NCBI RefSeq assembly: GCF_035989305.1
Contig: NZ_CP108514.1
Location: forward strand, 8,412,501-8,476,500
DNA from: Streptomyces sp. NBC_01233
Lineage (GTDB): Bacteria > Actinomycetota > Actinomycetes > Streptomycetales > Streptomycetaceae
Direction: 5' to 3'
Length of the DNA: 64,000 nucleotides
Shown: positions 43,488 through 51,759 of the stretch, piece by piece
Layout: each line of letters begins with the position of its first letter
Position numbering within the stretch: position 1 is the stretch's first letter
Notes under the pieces: model-generated
Database searches by the model: none
Seen by the model: only the letters and a program-made list of their open reading frames with translations
What the model was told of the DNA's origin: nothing
Made by a program: the position numbers and the translations under genes

Positions 43488-44654
43488 ATGAGCAGCGAGA
43501 CCGAGACCGAGACCGAGGCCAAGACCGGGGCAGGGGCCCGGGCTGAGAGCGGGCGGGCGCGCGGCGCGGGTACGGCCGTCGTGGTCGGGGCGGGGGTCGG
43601 CGGGCTCGCCACCGCCATCGGCCTGCGCCGCGCTGGCTGGACGGTGACCGTCCTGGAGCGTCGTGCGGAACTCGACCGCTACGGCACCGCCTTCGGGATC
43701 CACCCCACCGCCCAGGCCGCGCTCGACCGGCTCGGCCTCGGCGACGCGCTGCGGGCGCGCGCGGTCCCGTACCGCGGCGCCCGTATCCGCCGCCCCGACG
43801 GCACGGTGCTCGCCGCCCTCCCGCTCGAACGGATCGAACGCAAGGCGGGCAGGCCGGAACTGCTCTTATCCCGGCCCTACTTGATCGACGCACTGCTCGC
43901 CGAGCTCGACCGGCTCGGCGGCGTGCGGATCGCGTACGGGCACCGCCTCACCGACCCGGCCGCGCTCGCCGCGGCCCCGGCCGACCTGGTCGTCGGCGCC
44001 GACGGCATCAACAGCGCGGTCCGTACGGCGTACTTCGGCCGCCGCAGCCGCCCGCGCCCGATCGGCACGGTCGCCTGGATCGGCATCGCCGGATTCGAGA
44101 TGGGCCTGTACGGCGAGACCTGGGGCGACGGCCGCTTCTTCGGCATGACCCCCGTGGAACCCGGCCGCACCGACTGGTACGCCACCGTCCCCGAGGCCAC
44201 CACCGCCCGTGACGTACGGGACGCCTTCGCCGACTGGCACGACCCCGTCCCGCGCGTCCTGGCCGAGACCGACCCCGCCACCTGGATCCGGTACGAGATG
44301 CGCCACCTCTACCCGGCGCTCCCCACCTTCGTCGCCGACGGCCGGATCGCCCTCGTCGGCGACGCCGCCCACGCCATGACACCCAACCTCGGCCAGGGCG
44401 CCTGCACCGCCCTGCTCGACGCCGAGGCGCTGACCCGCGCCGTCGCCGGCATCGGCGCCGTGGGCGGACCGGCCGGGCTGCCCGGCGCCCTGCGCGCGTA
44501 CGACGCCGAGCGCCGCCGCAGCGCCCAGCGCGTCGCCTTCGGCTCCCGGAACCTGCACCGTTTCGTGACCGCCCGCCGGCCCGCTCTGCGCGACGCGCTC
44601 GTCCGCCTGCTGCCCGGTGGCGGGCCCAGCGGGCGCGCTGATCCGGCGCGCTGA
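43488..44654 (+). CDS. FAD-dependent aromatic-type monooxygenase
   Basis: 388 residues. Class A flavoprotein hydroxylase: VVVGAGVGGLATAIGLRRAGW (GxGxxG), GADGINSAVR (DG motif) and VGDAAHAMTPNLGQGACTALLDAEAL (GD motif). These use NAD(P)H and O2 to hydroxylate small aromatics or antibiotics. The N-terminal 25 residues are an ETETETEAK low-complexity tract. ATG 43488 chosen for GAGGGG upstream; GTG 43473 is the alternative. A TTA codon at 43866-43868 (residue 127) would require bldA tRNA. Controlled by the divergent TetR; some relatives inactivate tetracyclines or rifamycins, but nothing here specifies a substrate. Confidence 0.9.
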   Translation: MSSETETETEAKTGAGARAESGRARGAGTAVVVGAGVGGLATAIGLRRAGWTVTVLERRAELDRYGTAFGIHPTAQAALDRLGLGDALRARAVPYRGARIRRPDGTVLAALPLERIERKAGRPELLLSRPYLIDALLAELDRLGGVRIAYGHRLTDPAALAAAPADLVVGADGINSAVRTAYFGRRSRPRPIGTVAWIGIAGFEMGLYGETWGDGRFFGMTPVEPGRTDWYATVPEATTARDVRDAFADWHDPVPRVLAETDPATWIRYEMRHLYPALPTFVADGRIALVGDAAHAMTPNLGQGACTALLDAEALTRAVAGIGAVGGPAGLPGALRAYDAERRRSAQRVAFGSRNLHRFVTARRPALRDALVRLLPGGGPSGRADPAR

Positions 44655-44709
44655 TCCGACTGGGCGAGCGGCAGTGGCGTACCGGCGCAACGTGAGTACG
44701 CTGCTACAC

Positions 44710-45225
44710 ATGACGGCTCACCCCCCGGGTCCGTTCTGGACGGGCCGGGCCTCCAACCGCGTGCAGTGGCTGCTCGCAGCGGCCGGTGCGGCCTGTCTGG
44801 CGCTCGGGATCGAGCTCGCCGTCGACAACGCCTGGACCTCGGGCTTCGTCCCGCTCCTCATGGCCGTGGCCGGCTGCCTCGCGGCCGGGCTGCTCATCCT
44901 CTACGGCACGCTCGCCTTCGTGCACGTCGCCGTCACCATCGATTCCGAGGCCCTGGTCGTGCGCTGCGGCCACATCGGGCTGCCGCGCCGCACGATCCGG
45001 CTCGCCGAGGTGACCTCCGCCGAGTTCCTGCCGCGGATCACCCCGCAGCAGTGGGGCGGCTGGGGCTACCGCTGGCGACCCGAGAAGGGCACGGCCGTGA
45101 TCGTCCGCCGCGGCGAGGGCCTGGAACTCCGGCTCGGCGACGGAAAGCTCTTCACGGTCACCGTCGACGACGCGGAGGACGCCGTCCGCGTCATCCGCAC
45201 CCACCTGCGAGCCCTCGCCCGCTGA
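44710..45225 (+). CDS. two-TM membrane protein with PH-like (DUF3093-type) domain
   Basis: 171 residues. Two helices (about 17-38 and 42-66), then a beta-rich domain (VAVTIDSEALVVRCGHIGLPRRTIRLAEVTSAEFLPRITPQQWGGWGYRWRP) that resembles the bPH-like domain of small actinobacterial membrane proteins; RWRPEKGTAVIVRRGEGLELRLGDGKLFTVTVDD completes it. Function unknown. ATG 44710; GTG 44692 is possible, neither with a clear ribosome site. Confidence 0.75.
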   Translation: MTAHPPGPFWTGRASNRVQWLLAAAGAACLALGIELAVDNAWTSGFVPLLMAVAGCLAAGLLILYGTLAFVHVAVTIDSEALVVRCGHIGLPRRTIRLAEVTSAEFLPRITPQQWGGWGYRWRPEKGTAVIVRRGEGLELRLGDGKLFTVTVDDAEDAVRVIRTHLRALAR

Positions 45226-45599
45226 GCGGGCCTCTTCCGGAACACACCGCGGCGCCACCAAGGCCGAAGGGGCAGCCCAGGGAACGCCGTGGCCGGGTCG
45301 GCGCCTGGCCGGGAGCCGTCGTCGGTCAGGGTCGCGGTCAGGCGCCCGTCCGCGAGGGCCACTCCGACGTCGCTGCCCTTCGAAACGGCCGACGGCGTGC
45401 CGCACGAGGGCCGGCCGCCGTTCGCCCTGCACTTCGTGTTGCGTCGAGCTGCAGGTTCGCCCGGTGGATCAGGACGGCCACGTCCCGTTCGCCGGGCCCG
45501 GGGCCGGCCAGTCGTGCAGGCAGTCGACCAGCGCGTGCCGGTCGTGGCCGAAGCAGCCGAGGAAGGACAGCTCGTGCAGGCGCCGCGGTTCCCCGACCG
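45226..45599. other. 374-bp stretch without an intact gene; possible gene remnant on the minus strand
   Basis: On the minus strand, nt about 45400-45230 read GSDVGVALADGRLTATLTDDGSRPGADPATAFPGL, which looks like a genuine protein end, but no start or longer homologous sequence is joined to it in any frame. Either a decayed gene or chance in high-GC DNA. Confidence 0.35.
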
Positions 45600-47138
45600 T
45601 CAGAGGCGGTGGATGCGGTCGACGCCGTACCAGTTCGACACGCACGCGGCGACCCAGTCCCGCTCGTAGTCCTCCGTGAAGAAGGGCTCGGAGAGGACCC
45701 CGATGTACGTGGGCTGGTAGCCCACGTCCGTGGCGCCCTGCGCGGTCTCGGTGAGGATGCGGGTGTTCTGGGCGTCCCAGGCCACGGAGCGGGCGACCGT
45801 CGTGGTGGTGAGTTCCACGACGCTCGGGACGATCGCGGTCACCGAGGCCAGCGCCAGGCAGCCCGCCGCCACGGCGCCGGTCGCGAGAGCCGCGTCGGGG
45901 GAGCGGCGGCCGGCGAGCCACCGGCCGCCCCGGGCTCCCAGCAGTGCGCCGTAGCCGCAGAGCGCGAGTTCCATCGGCACGATGAAGTTCGTCCAGGCGC
46001 GGGCGAAGGTCCACCCGCTCGGGCCGTAGCCGCTGTGCAGCCCCACCACCACCGCGAACGATCCCAGCACCACCACGGGCACCGGCAGAAGCAGCGCGGC
46101 GGTCAGCGCCCGGCGCGGGACGGTCCGCCGCGGCTCCCGCTTTCCGGGCGCCCGCCCGCGCAGGCAGCACGCCAGGCCCAACAGGACGCCGACGGCCGCG
46201 GCTCCGAGGTACGCCCACTGGCCGGTGACGACGTCCCACACGCGCAGCCAGTCCGCGAAGGCGCCCCGGAGTTCGCCCGCGGAGAGCACGGACTCCTGGT
46301 TCAGCTGCTGGGCCCGCCGCCACCGGGCGCCGGGGGAGGTGTACAGCACGGCCAGACCGCAGGCGAGGCCGGAGCACCACAGCAGGCACCAGGTGAACGG
46401 GTGCCAGTTCCGCGCCAGGCCGAACCTGGGCACGCAGACCAGCCCGACCAGGCCGGCGAGCAGGGCGCTGACGAGCGCGAACGGCTCGCTCAGGGTGCCG
46501 AGCGCGAAGGCGAGGAGGAACGCCGAGACGAAGCCGGCCACGCGGGCGGGGGCCCGGGGGCGGCGGACGGTCCACAGGGCCAGCAGGATCGCCCACACGC
46601 CGATGACGCTCGGCACGGTGTGCGAGATCGTCGCCGGGGCCCACAGCAGTACCTGGTAGCTGTGGGTGCCCGCGAAGTAGACCAGGGCCTGGACGACCAG
46701 GGCGCAGGCGGTCAGGACCAGCAGCCGGGGCCTGCCGCCGAGGAACCGGACGAGCTCACGCCCCAGCAGGACCAGTCCGGCGGTGAAGCAGACGACGATG
46801 ACCGTCGGCACGATCTTGGTCCCGGCCGGTCCGTCGCCGTAGACGACGCCGCTCAGGAAGGCGTTGGCGATCCTGCCGTTCTGGGTCCGGTAGAAGTCGG
46901 ACGTGATGCCGAGGACTCCCAGGTCGCGGGTCTTCCACGCGGCGCACCAGTCGTCGGAGGTGGGCCGCACGTAGAGACCGAGGAAGCATCCGACGGCGAT
47001 CAGGGCTCCGGCCGCGGCGACGAGCGTCGCCCCGGCCGCCGGGAGGAGCCTGCGCAGGACGGGGCGGCGGCCCGTTTCCCCGCCCGCCGCGGGACCAGGG
47101 GCCCGGACGTCCTCGTCCTCTATCGCAGCAGCGCTCAT
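45600..47138 (-). CDS. polytopic membrane protein, DUF6056 / GT-C-like
   Basis: 512 residues with about 10 hydrophobic helices. After the first helix comes LGLYVRPTSDDWCAAW, with the acidic DDW loop typical of GT-C-fold glycosyltransferases and of DUF6056 proteins, then YRTQNGRIANAFLSG. A last soluble segment (about 440-512) lies outside. Probably transfers a sugar from a lipid carrier at the membrane surface, but no substrate evidence. ATG 47138 with GAGGTGGGG upstream. It lies immediately beside the IS607-type element, which was inserted upstream of it. Confidence 0.78.
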   Translation of the reverse strand: MSAAAIEDEDVRAPGPAAGGETGRRPVLRRLLPAAGATLVAAAGALIAVGCFLGLYVRPTSDDWCAAWKTRDLGVLGITSDFYRTQNGRIANAFLSGVVYGDGPAGTKIVPTVIVVCFTAGLVLLGRELVRFLGGRPRLLVLTACALVVQALVYFAGTHSYQVLLWAPATISHTVPSVIGVWAILLALWTVRRPRAPARVAGFVSAFLLAFALGTLSEPFALVSALLAGLVGLVCVPRFGLARNWHPFTWCLLWCSGLACGLAVLYTSPGARWRRAQQLNQESVLSAGELRGAFADWLRVWDVVTGQWAYLGAAAVGVLLGLACCLRGRAPGKREPRRTVPRRALTAALLLPVPVVVLGSFAVVVGLHSGYGPSGWTFARAWTNFIVPMELALCGYGALLGARGGRWLAGRRSPDAALATGAVAAGCLALASVTAIVPSVVELTTTTVARSVAWDAQNTRILTETAQGATDVGYQPTYIGVLSEPFFTEDYERDWVAACVSNWYGVDRIHRL

Positions 47139-47276
47139 TCCCCACCTCTTCGCAGCGGGGGCCGCTCTTCGCGGGGCCCGGGAACACCCATCGTGTGCAC
47201 GGCCCGCTGCCACCTGCATCCCGGGTGCGCCTGGACGGGTACGGAGCAGTGAAACCGTTCCTAGTCAGTGAGCAGG

Positions 47277-47295
47277 AGTGAGTCTTGGACTCACT
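47277..47295 (-). promoter_or_regulatory. right-end hairpin of the IS607-type element (candidate omega-RNA 3' structure)
   Basis: AGTGAGTC / GACTCACT, 8-bp perfect stem with TTG loop, over the tnpB stop codon. If this is the omega-RNA scaffold end, the guide would be the flanking DNA just below 47277, which is the leader of the DUF6056 gene. Confidence 0.45.
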
Positions 47296-48913
47296 GCCTG
47301 GCACTGCGCGCATCCCGAACGGTTTTGGATGCACTGGTCGCCCGCGTTCCCTGGTGTTTCCCCGTCCGGGCACGTGCATCGTGTGCATGTTCCGTGACGG
47401 GGCGGCGGGTTTCCTCACGTCCTCGGACACCGCGTTCGGCCTGGACGGTCCGATGCCCCACACGATCACTCTGGTCGTGTGGGGGCGGTGCCGTCCGACG
47501 CCGGATCGGGTGTCCGAGGGCGCGTCGTCCGATCGCGATGCCGGCGGCATCGTGACGGGACATCGTGCGGCGTGGGGTGACCAGCGGTTTCTGCCAGTGC
47601 TGGCCTCCCCACTGCGAGGTGTAAGCGGGATCGACTGCGACGATGACAAGACCGGCTTCGGCGGCCATCGACACGAGTCGGGCCTTGAGCCTGCCGGTCG
47701 GCATACCGGAAACGAGCTGCCGGAACCGTTTCCTGCGGCCGTGCTTCTCACGGGTCTTCTCCGCAGCGAAGTCGAGGTCTTCCAGGCCGATGGCCTTGGC
47801 CCCGGCACTCTTGGTCCAGTGCAGTACCTGGGTGATGGCATGGCGGATTTGCGCGTCTCGGTGGTCGGCCGACCCGGACAGGTCGTAGTAGAAACGGTGC
47901 GGTTCGCCTACTGGGTTGCCGTGGGTGTCGAGGCGGTAGGCGGCGAAGTGGTCGGCGTTGGTGTCCACGCCGACCATGCCGTTTGCGCGGGCGGTCGCGA
48001 GCGGGATCGTCTGGACAACCGGACGTTGCCAGGAGGCGCTGAGGTACCAGCGCCCGCGGGAGACATCCAGGTGGATGCGGTACGCGACGGCCCGGTTGTC
48101 CTCGATGCGATCGGCCCATTCCTCGCCCCGGTGCTGAAACGACACCCTGGACATGAGGATGTACCGGCCGTGCTTGCTGTTGGCCAGGTGTGCGAGCGGG
48201 GTCGGGAGCTTGATCGGCACTTCGCCGTCGGGGGTGACGCGGATGGTCTCGTTCCCCAACCGTTTGCCCGACTCGCCGTCAGCGGCCAGGAACCAGCGCT
48301 CCGCCTCCCACCGCTGCCGCCATTCGGCCTCGGTGATCTGCGTTTTCTCCAGGTTGTGCCGGTTGTTGAGGAGCCGTCGCCCGCCGCGCACCACGTGCAC
48401 GCGCCCGGCTTCCCGGTCGGCGCGAGCGGCATCGAGCCGGTGCTCCAGGACCTGCAGGCGGCGGGACTTGTCAAACCACTCGCCCTTCGACCGGTATCCG
48501 CCGGCCGCCCTCTTCGTACCGCGTTCGCCGATCGGTAGGGACAGTCGGTGCTTCAGGGTCCGGATACCGGCCTCAAGGGATTGAATGTGTGCGAGCTGGC
48601 AGCGCCGGGAGAGCGCCCACTGATCGTGTGTGGCCTTCGTGATCGACCCGGCCCAGCGGGACGACGATGCGGCGGTGAGGCCATGCTTGCGGGCCGCCCA
48701 CCTTTGCGCGTCATGGTCGTTGCCATCCGCGCAGCGGGCCGCCAGGTCGAGGGACGCCAGGTGTCCAAGGTGCTCACCCACAAGCCGCAACACCTTCTCG
48801 TCCTGGGGCGTGAGGTGCTTGAGGCGGTCGCGTATCGCCACACCGGACGGGCCGAGGGCCACGAACGGCGCGTCGATGGTGCGGAGCTGCCTCTTCTTCG
48901 GCTGCTCAGTCAT
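47291..48913 (-). CDS. tnpB: TnpB-family RNA-guided nuclease-like protein of IS607-type element
   Basis: 540 residues. RuvC-like residues are present in order: Asp in MVGVDTNADH (about 313), Glu in AIGLEDLDF (about 375), Asp in MSRHDAAGIAIGRRA (about 453). The usual four-Cys zinc knuckle between the last two is missing: where CxxC would be, the sequence is YTSQWGGQHWQKP. TnpB proteins cleave DNA guided by an omega-RNA from the element's end and help retain the transposon; this subgroup's activity is untested here. ATG 48913 overlaps the tnpA stop (ATGACTGA). The C-terminal 75 residues are basic and low-complexity, probably overlapping omega-RNA sequence. Confidence 0.85.
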   Translation of the reverse strand: MTEQPKKRQLRTIDAPFVALGPSGVAIRDRLKHLTPQDEKVLRLVGEHLGHLASLDLAARCADGNDHDAQRWAARKHGLTAASSSRWAGSITKATHDQWALSRRCQLAHIQSLEAGIRTLKHRLSLPIGERGTKRAAGGYRSKGEWFDKSRRLQVLEHRLDAARADREAGRVHVVRGGRRLLNNRHNLEKTQITEAEWRQRWEAERWFLAADGESGKRLGNETIRVTPDGEVPIKLPTPLAHLANSKHGRYILMSRVSFQHRGEEWADRIEDNRAVAYRIHLDVSRGRWYLSASWQRPVVQTIPLATARANGMVGVDTNADHFAAYRLDTHGNPVGEPHRFYYDLSGSADHRDAQIRHAITQVLHWTKSAGAKAIGLEDLDFAAEKTREKHGRRKRFRQLVSGMPTGRLKARLVSMAAEAGLVIVAVDPAYTSQWGGQHWQKPLVTPRRTMSRHDAAGIAIGRRALGHPIRRRTAPPPHDQSDRVGHRTVQAERGVRGREETRRPVTEHAHDARARTGKHQGTRATSASKTVRDARSARQ

Positions 48914-49484
48914 GGGCTGCCGCCGCTTCCAGAGCCTTCTCCGCCCGGTTCTTCGCAGAGCGGCGGCCGTACAGGCGGGCACAGAAAGAGGTCAGAACCT
49001 CAACCATGTCCCGTACCGGGTCGTCCTCGACTTCGCCCTTGTCCAGGACCACCAGGCGGCGGCCGGTCGCGGACAGGGCGGCTTCGATGAGTTCGACGTT
49101 CATCCGGCCGAGGCGGTCTTTGTGCTCGACCACCACAGTGGTCACCGCCGGGTCGGCCAGCAGACGACGCGCCTTTGCCCGGCTGCCGTTCATGCCCGAA
49201 GCGATCTCGGATTCGACCCGCACCACTCGGTGCCCGGCCTCCGCGGCCCACTCGGTCAGCCGGGCGACCTGACGTTCCAGATCCTGCCTCTGACCGTGGG
49301 AAGAAACGCGGGCATACAGGCCCACGCCACCCGTCACGGACGCTGACGAGTTCGCCTCGACGTTGACCAGGATCGTGCGGGGCCCCACTCGTTCCGCAGG
49401 GACCGGCAACGCGCCCTCACGGAACCAGCGATACGCGGTCTGCGGATGCACACCCTGCGCCTTCGCCCACTCCTTGAGGTTCAT
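48906..49484 (-). CDS. tnpA: IS607-type serine recombinase (transposase TnpA)
   Basis: 192 residues. N-terminal MerR-like HTH (LKEWAKAQGVHPQTAYRWFREGALPVPAERVGPRTILV) precedes the resolvase catalytic domain with Ser61 in LYARVSSHGQRQDLERQV, and EHKDRLGRMNVELIE. The HTH-before-catalytic order is the hallmark of IS607 transposases, which integrate through a circular intermediate. ATG 49484 chosen; the frame extends to 49508. No ribosome site is obvious. Confidence 0.92.
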   Translation of the reverse strand: MNLKEWAKAQGVHPQTAYRWFREGALPVPAERVGPRTILVNVEANSSASVTGGVGLYARVSSHGQRQDLERQVARLTEWAAEAGHRVVRVESEIASGMNGSRAKARRLLADPAVTTVVVEHKDRLGRMNVELIEAALSATGRRLVVLDKGEVEDDPVRDMVEVLTSFCARLYGRRSAKNRAEKALEAAAAHD

Positions 49485-49695
49485 ACACCCGACCGTAACC
49501 ACACTCACCCAAATGCACTATCACTCACAAGAGCGAATCAAAGGACCAACAGTGCCCGACCCCTCGGCCCCCTTGAAACCCCTCGGAACTCCTCGTTCAC
49601 CCGGGCGGCGGGCGATCCGTGGCAGCCTCCGCCCGCTTCTTCCAGGATGGGGAACCCGGGTCCGCGCGGATCCGGGGACGGCGGAGGGAGTGGCG

Positions 49696-51084
49696 ATGCC
49701 CGGTGTCCTCGGCTGCTGGGCGGTCGCCACGGCGGCCTTCGCGAGCTTCGCCGTTCCCCTGTGCCCCACGGGCAGCTACGCGCCCCTCTCGACGCTCGTC
49801 GCCCCCACCGTCGGCCTCCTCTCCAACACGACGGCCGCCGAAGGCGTTCCGCGGTCCGTCGCCGAGGGCGCGCGGTACGTCGACGGGAGCAACGTCCTGC
49901 GGTTGCCGTCGGGCCGGTGGAAGTACCTTCCCGCCGGCGGGAAGGAGTCGGCCGTGGTCGCCGCCGACCATCCGCCGGCGGTGCGGCAGATCGCGCAGAG
50001 CCGCGCCTGGCTGGCCTCCGGCCGGGTCCCGGGCCGGTCGCCCGCACAGCGCGCCGCGGCCGGGCGGGCCCTCCTGGCCATGCGCGCCCTGCTCCGGCCC
50101 AACGGCGCCGTGGCCGCGGCGTGGAGCCCCGGCTGGAACTACTCCTGGCCGCGCGACTCCAGCTTCGCCTCCGCCGCGTTCGCGCACACCGGCCATGACG
50201 CGGAGGCCTACCGGATCCTGCGCTACAGCGCCGCGACCCAGCGCAAGGACGGCACCTGGGAGGCGCGGACGAAGCTCGACGCCACCGGCCCGCCCGACGG
50301 CAGGTGGTGGCAGCTCGACGCCAACGGATGGGTCCCCTGGGCCACCTGGCAGTGGTACCGGACGGCCCCTCCGGCCACCCGCCGCGCCCGGCTGACCACC
50401 CTCTACCCGATGATCCGCAAGGCCGCCGACCGCGCCGTCGCCTCCCTGCGGGCGGACGGCCTGCCCCCGGCCTCCCCCGACTACTGGGAGCTGATGACCA
50501 CCACCACGAACATCGGCACGGCCGCGCCGCTGCTCGCCGGGCTCAACGCCTCCGCGGACCTCGCCCGGGAGTCGAACCGGCCGGGCGACGCGGCGCGCTG
50601 GGCCCGGGCCGCACGGCGGCTCTCCTCGGGGATCTCCGCGCGGTTCGCCCCCCTGGGGTACCAGCGCACCGTGGACGGTCGGCACGGACGCGACAGCGCG
50701 GTGACGTTCATGGCGCCCCCCTTCAACGCGGCCCCCGCCGGCCTGCCCGGGGCGCTGGACGCCACGTACCGGGCCCTGCTCCTGCCCAACGGGGGCCTGA
50801 CCCCCGGAAACGACTCCACGGCACCCTGGGGCGCGAACGCCTGGACGCCCAGTACGGCGCTCTTCGCGCTCGCCTGGGCCGCCACGGGCGACACGGCGAA
50901 GGCCGGACCGGTCCTCGACTGGGTCCTCGCCAAGCGGAACTCGCTCGGCGAGCTGCCGGAGAAGGTGGACAAGGAGGGCAGGGCCGCCTCGGTGGCCCCC
51001 CTCGCGTGGACGGGCTCGATCGCCGTCCTGGCCCTCGTGGCGCTCGACGGCACGGCTCTGCCCACGCCGCCCCTGCGGCCGTAG
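49696..51084 (+). CDS. secreted glucoamylase-like (GH15-type) protein
   Basis: 462 residues. Signal-peptide-like N-terminus (residues 5-30), then an (alpha/alpha)6 domain: NYSWPRDSSFASAAFAHTGH with the R-D pair of GH15, the acid in ASPDYWELMTTTTN, and the base in LGELPEKVD near the C-terminus. GH15 enzymes release glucose from alpha-glucans or cleave trehalose. ATG 49696 has GGAGGGAG upstream; GTG 49690 overlaps the ribosome site. It lies directly after the IS607 element, so its natural upstream region may have been changed by the insertion. Confidence 0.8.
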   Translation: MPGVLGCWAVATAAFASFAVPLCPTGSYAPLSTLVAPTVGLLSNTTAAEGVPRSVAEGARYVDGSNVLRLPSGRWKYLPAGGKESAVVAADHPPAVRQIAQSRAWLASGRVPGRSPAQRAAAGRALLAMRALLRPNGAVAAAWSPGWNYSWPRDSSFASAAFAHTGHDAEAYRILRYSAATQRKDGTWEARTKLDATGPPDGRWWQLDANGWVPWATWQWYRTAPPATRRARLTTLYPMIRKAADRAVASLRADGLPPASPDYWELMTTTTNIGTAAPLLAGLNASADLARESNRPGDAARWARAARRLSSGISARFAPLGYQRTVDGRHGRDSAVTFMAPPFNAAPAGLPGALDATYRALLLPNGGLTPGNDSTAPWGANAWTPSTALFALAWAATGDTAKAGPVLDWVLAKRNSLGELPEKVDKEGRAASVAPLAWTGSIAVLALVALDGTALPTPPLRP

Positions 51085-51095
51085 GGGGTGGTGTC

Positions 51096-51584
51096 TCAGA
51101 CGGGGTCCGTCCCGTCGCCCGCCGGCGGGGCGGTGCGGACCCGCTCCAGCGCGGCCAGCAAGTGCCGGTAGGCGAGTTCTTCGGCCGCCACCGCCCGCGC
51201 GAGGGGCGGGTGGTGCGGATCACGGCGGGACCGGGCCTGTGCCGCGGCCGCGAGGCGGAGCTGCCTCGTCCGGCGCACCTCGTTCCAGGCCGCCACGTAG
51301 GCGTCGTCGAGGAGCCGGTGGTCGAGGACCTCGGAGAAGGCGCGCTCCGCCAGGGCGTCGAGCCGGTCGAGGTCGTCGGAGCAGTTTGCGGGGGCCTTCC
51401 CGGCGCATCCTTCTCCGAGGGCCCGGGACAGCGACCGCACGGTCGCCCCCAGGTCCGGATACCCCCAGGCCGGCGCCGCGTCGTTCCGGCAACCGGTGGC
51501 GAGGGCCAGCAGCAAGGCGGCGCAGGCCACGGTGCGGACCCTTCCCGGTCCCGCGCTCGCGCGCGCGGTGGAGCAGGCGGCCAT
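51096..51584 (-). CDS. small lipoprotein
   Basis: 162 residues. Signal peptide ending in lipobox LLALATGC (Cys about residue 32), followed by a helical charged domain with ANCSDDLDRLDALAERAFSEVLD and DDAYVAAWNEVRRTRQLRLAAAAQARS. Anchored to the membrane outer face. No family recognised. ATG 51584 chosen for GGAG seven bases upstream; the longer frame to 51599 would precede the signal. Confidence 0.72.
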   Translation of the reverse strand: MAACSTARASAGPGRVRTVACAALLLALATGCRNDAAPAWGYPDLGATVRSLSRALGEGCAGKAPANCSDDLDRLDALAERAFSEVLDHRLLDDAYVAAWNEVRRTRQLRLAAAAQARSRRDPHHPPLARAVAAEELAYRHLLAALERVRTAPPAGDGTDPV

Positions 51585-51602
51585 GGGCGCTCCGATCACC
51601 AG

Positions 51603-51642
51603 CGGTCAGCCGGTCAGCCGGTCAGCCGGTCGGCCGGTCGGG
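51603..51642. repeat. CGGTCAGC 8-bp tandem repeat
   Basis: Three perfect and two variant (CGGTCGGC/G) copies in the 175-bp gap between the lipoprotein start and the end of the PIG-L gene. Lies in the lipoprotein promoter region. Confidence 0.8.
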
Positions 51643-51759
51643 TCGGCCGGTCGGGGGCCGGCCCCGTCCGCGTCCCGACGTGGTGCCCGCCATCGTCGCC
51701 CGCACCGGCCGGCCCTGCCAACCGGAGCTTCAATGACGACAGGAGCCGACGGCAGGGGC

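Larger units (their letters stand above)
47277..49510 (-). mobile_element. IS607-type insertion sequence (tnpA serine recombinase + tnpB)
   Basis: About 2.2 kb: a serine-recombinase tnpA and an overlapping tnpB on the minus strand. IS607 elements lack inverted repeats and make no large target duplication, so the ends are approximate. The tnpB side carries a hairpin (AGTGAGTC-TTG-GACTCACT, 47277-47295) over the tnpB stop codon, where the omega-RNA of such elements ends. The tnpA side has two short CACTCAC copies (about 49500-49530). Lower GC than its surroundings, consistent with mobility. Confidence 0.75.

Noticed and set aside
40292..44654. Possible antibiotic biosynthesis cluster around the ABC-F and FAD monooxygenase genes
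   Set aside because: No synthase, NRPS, PKS, glycosylation or export genes nearby. The genes are better explained as stand-alone resistance or detoxification functions.
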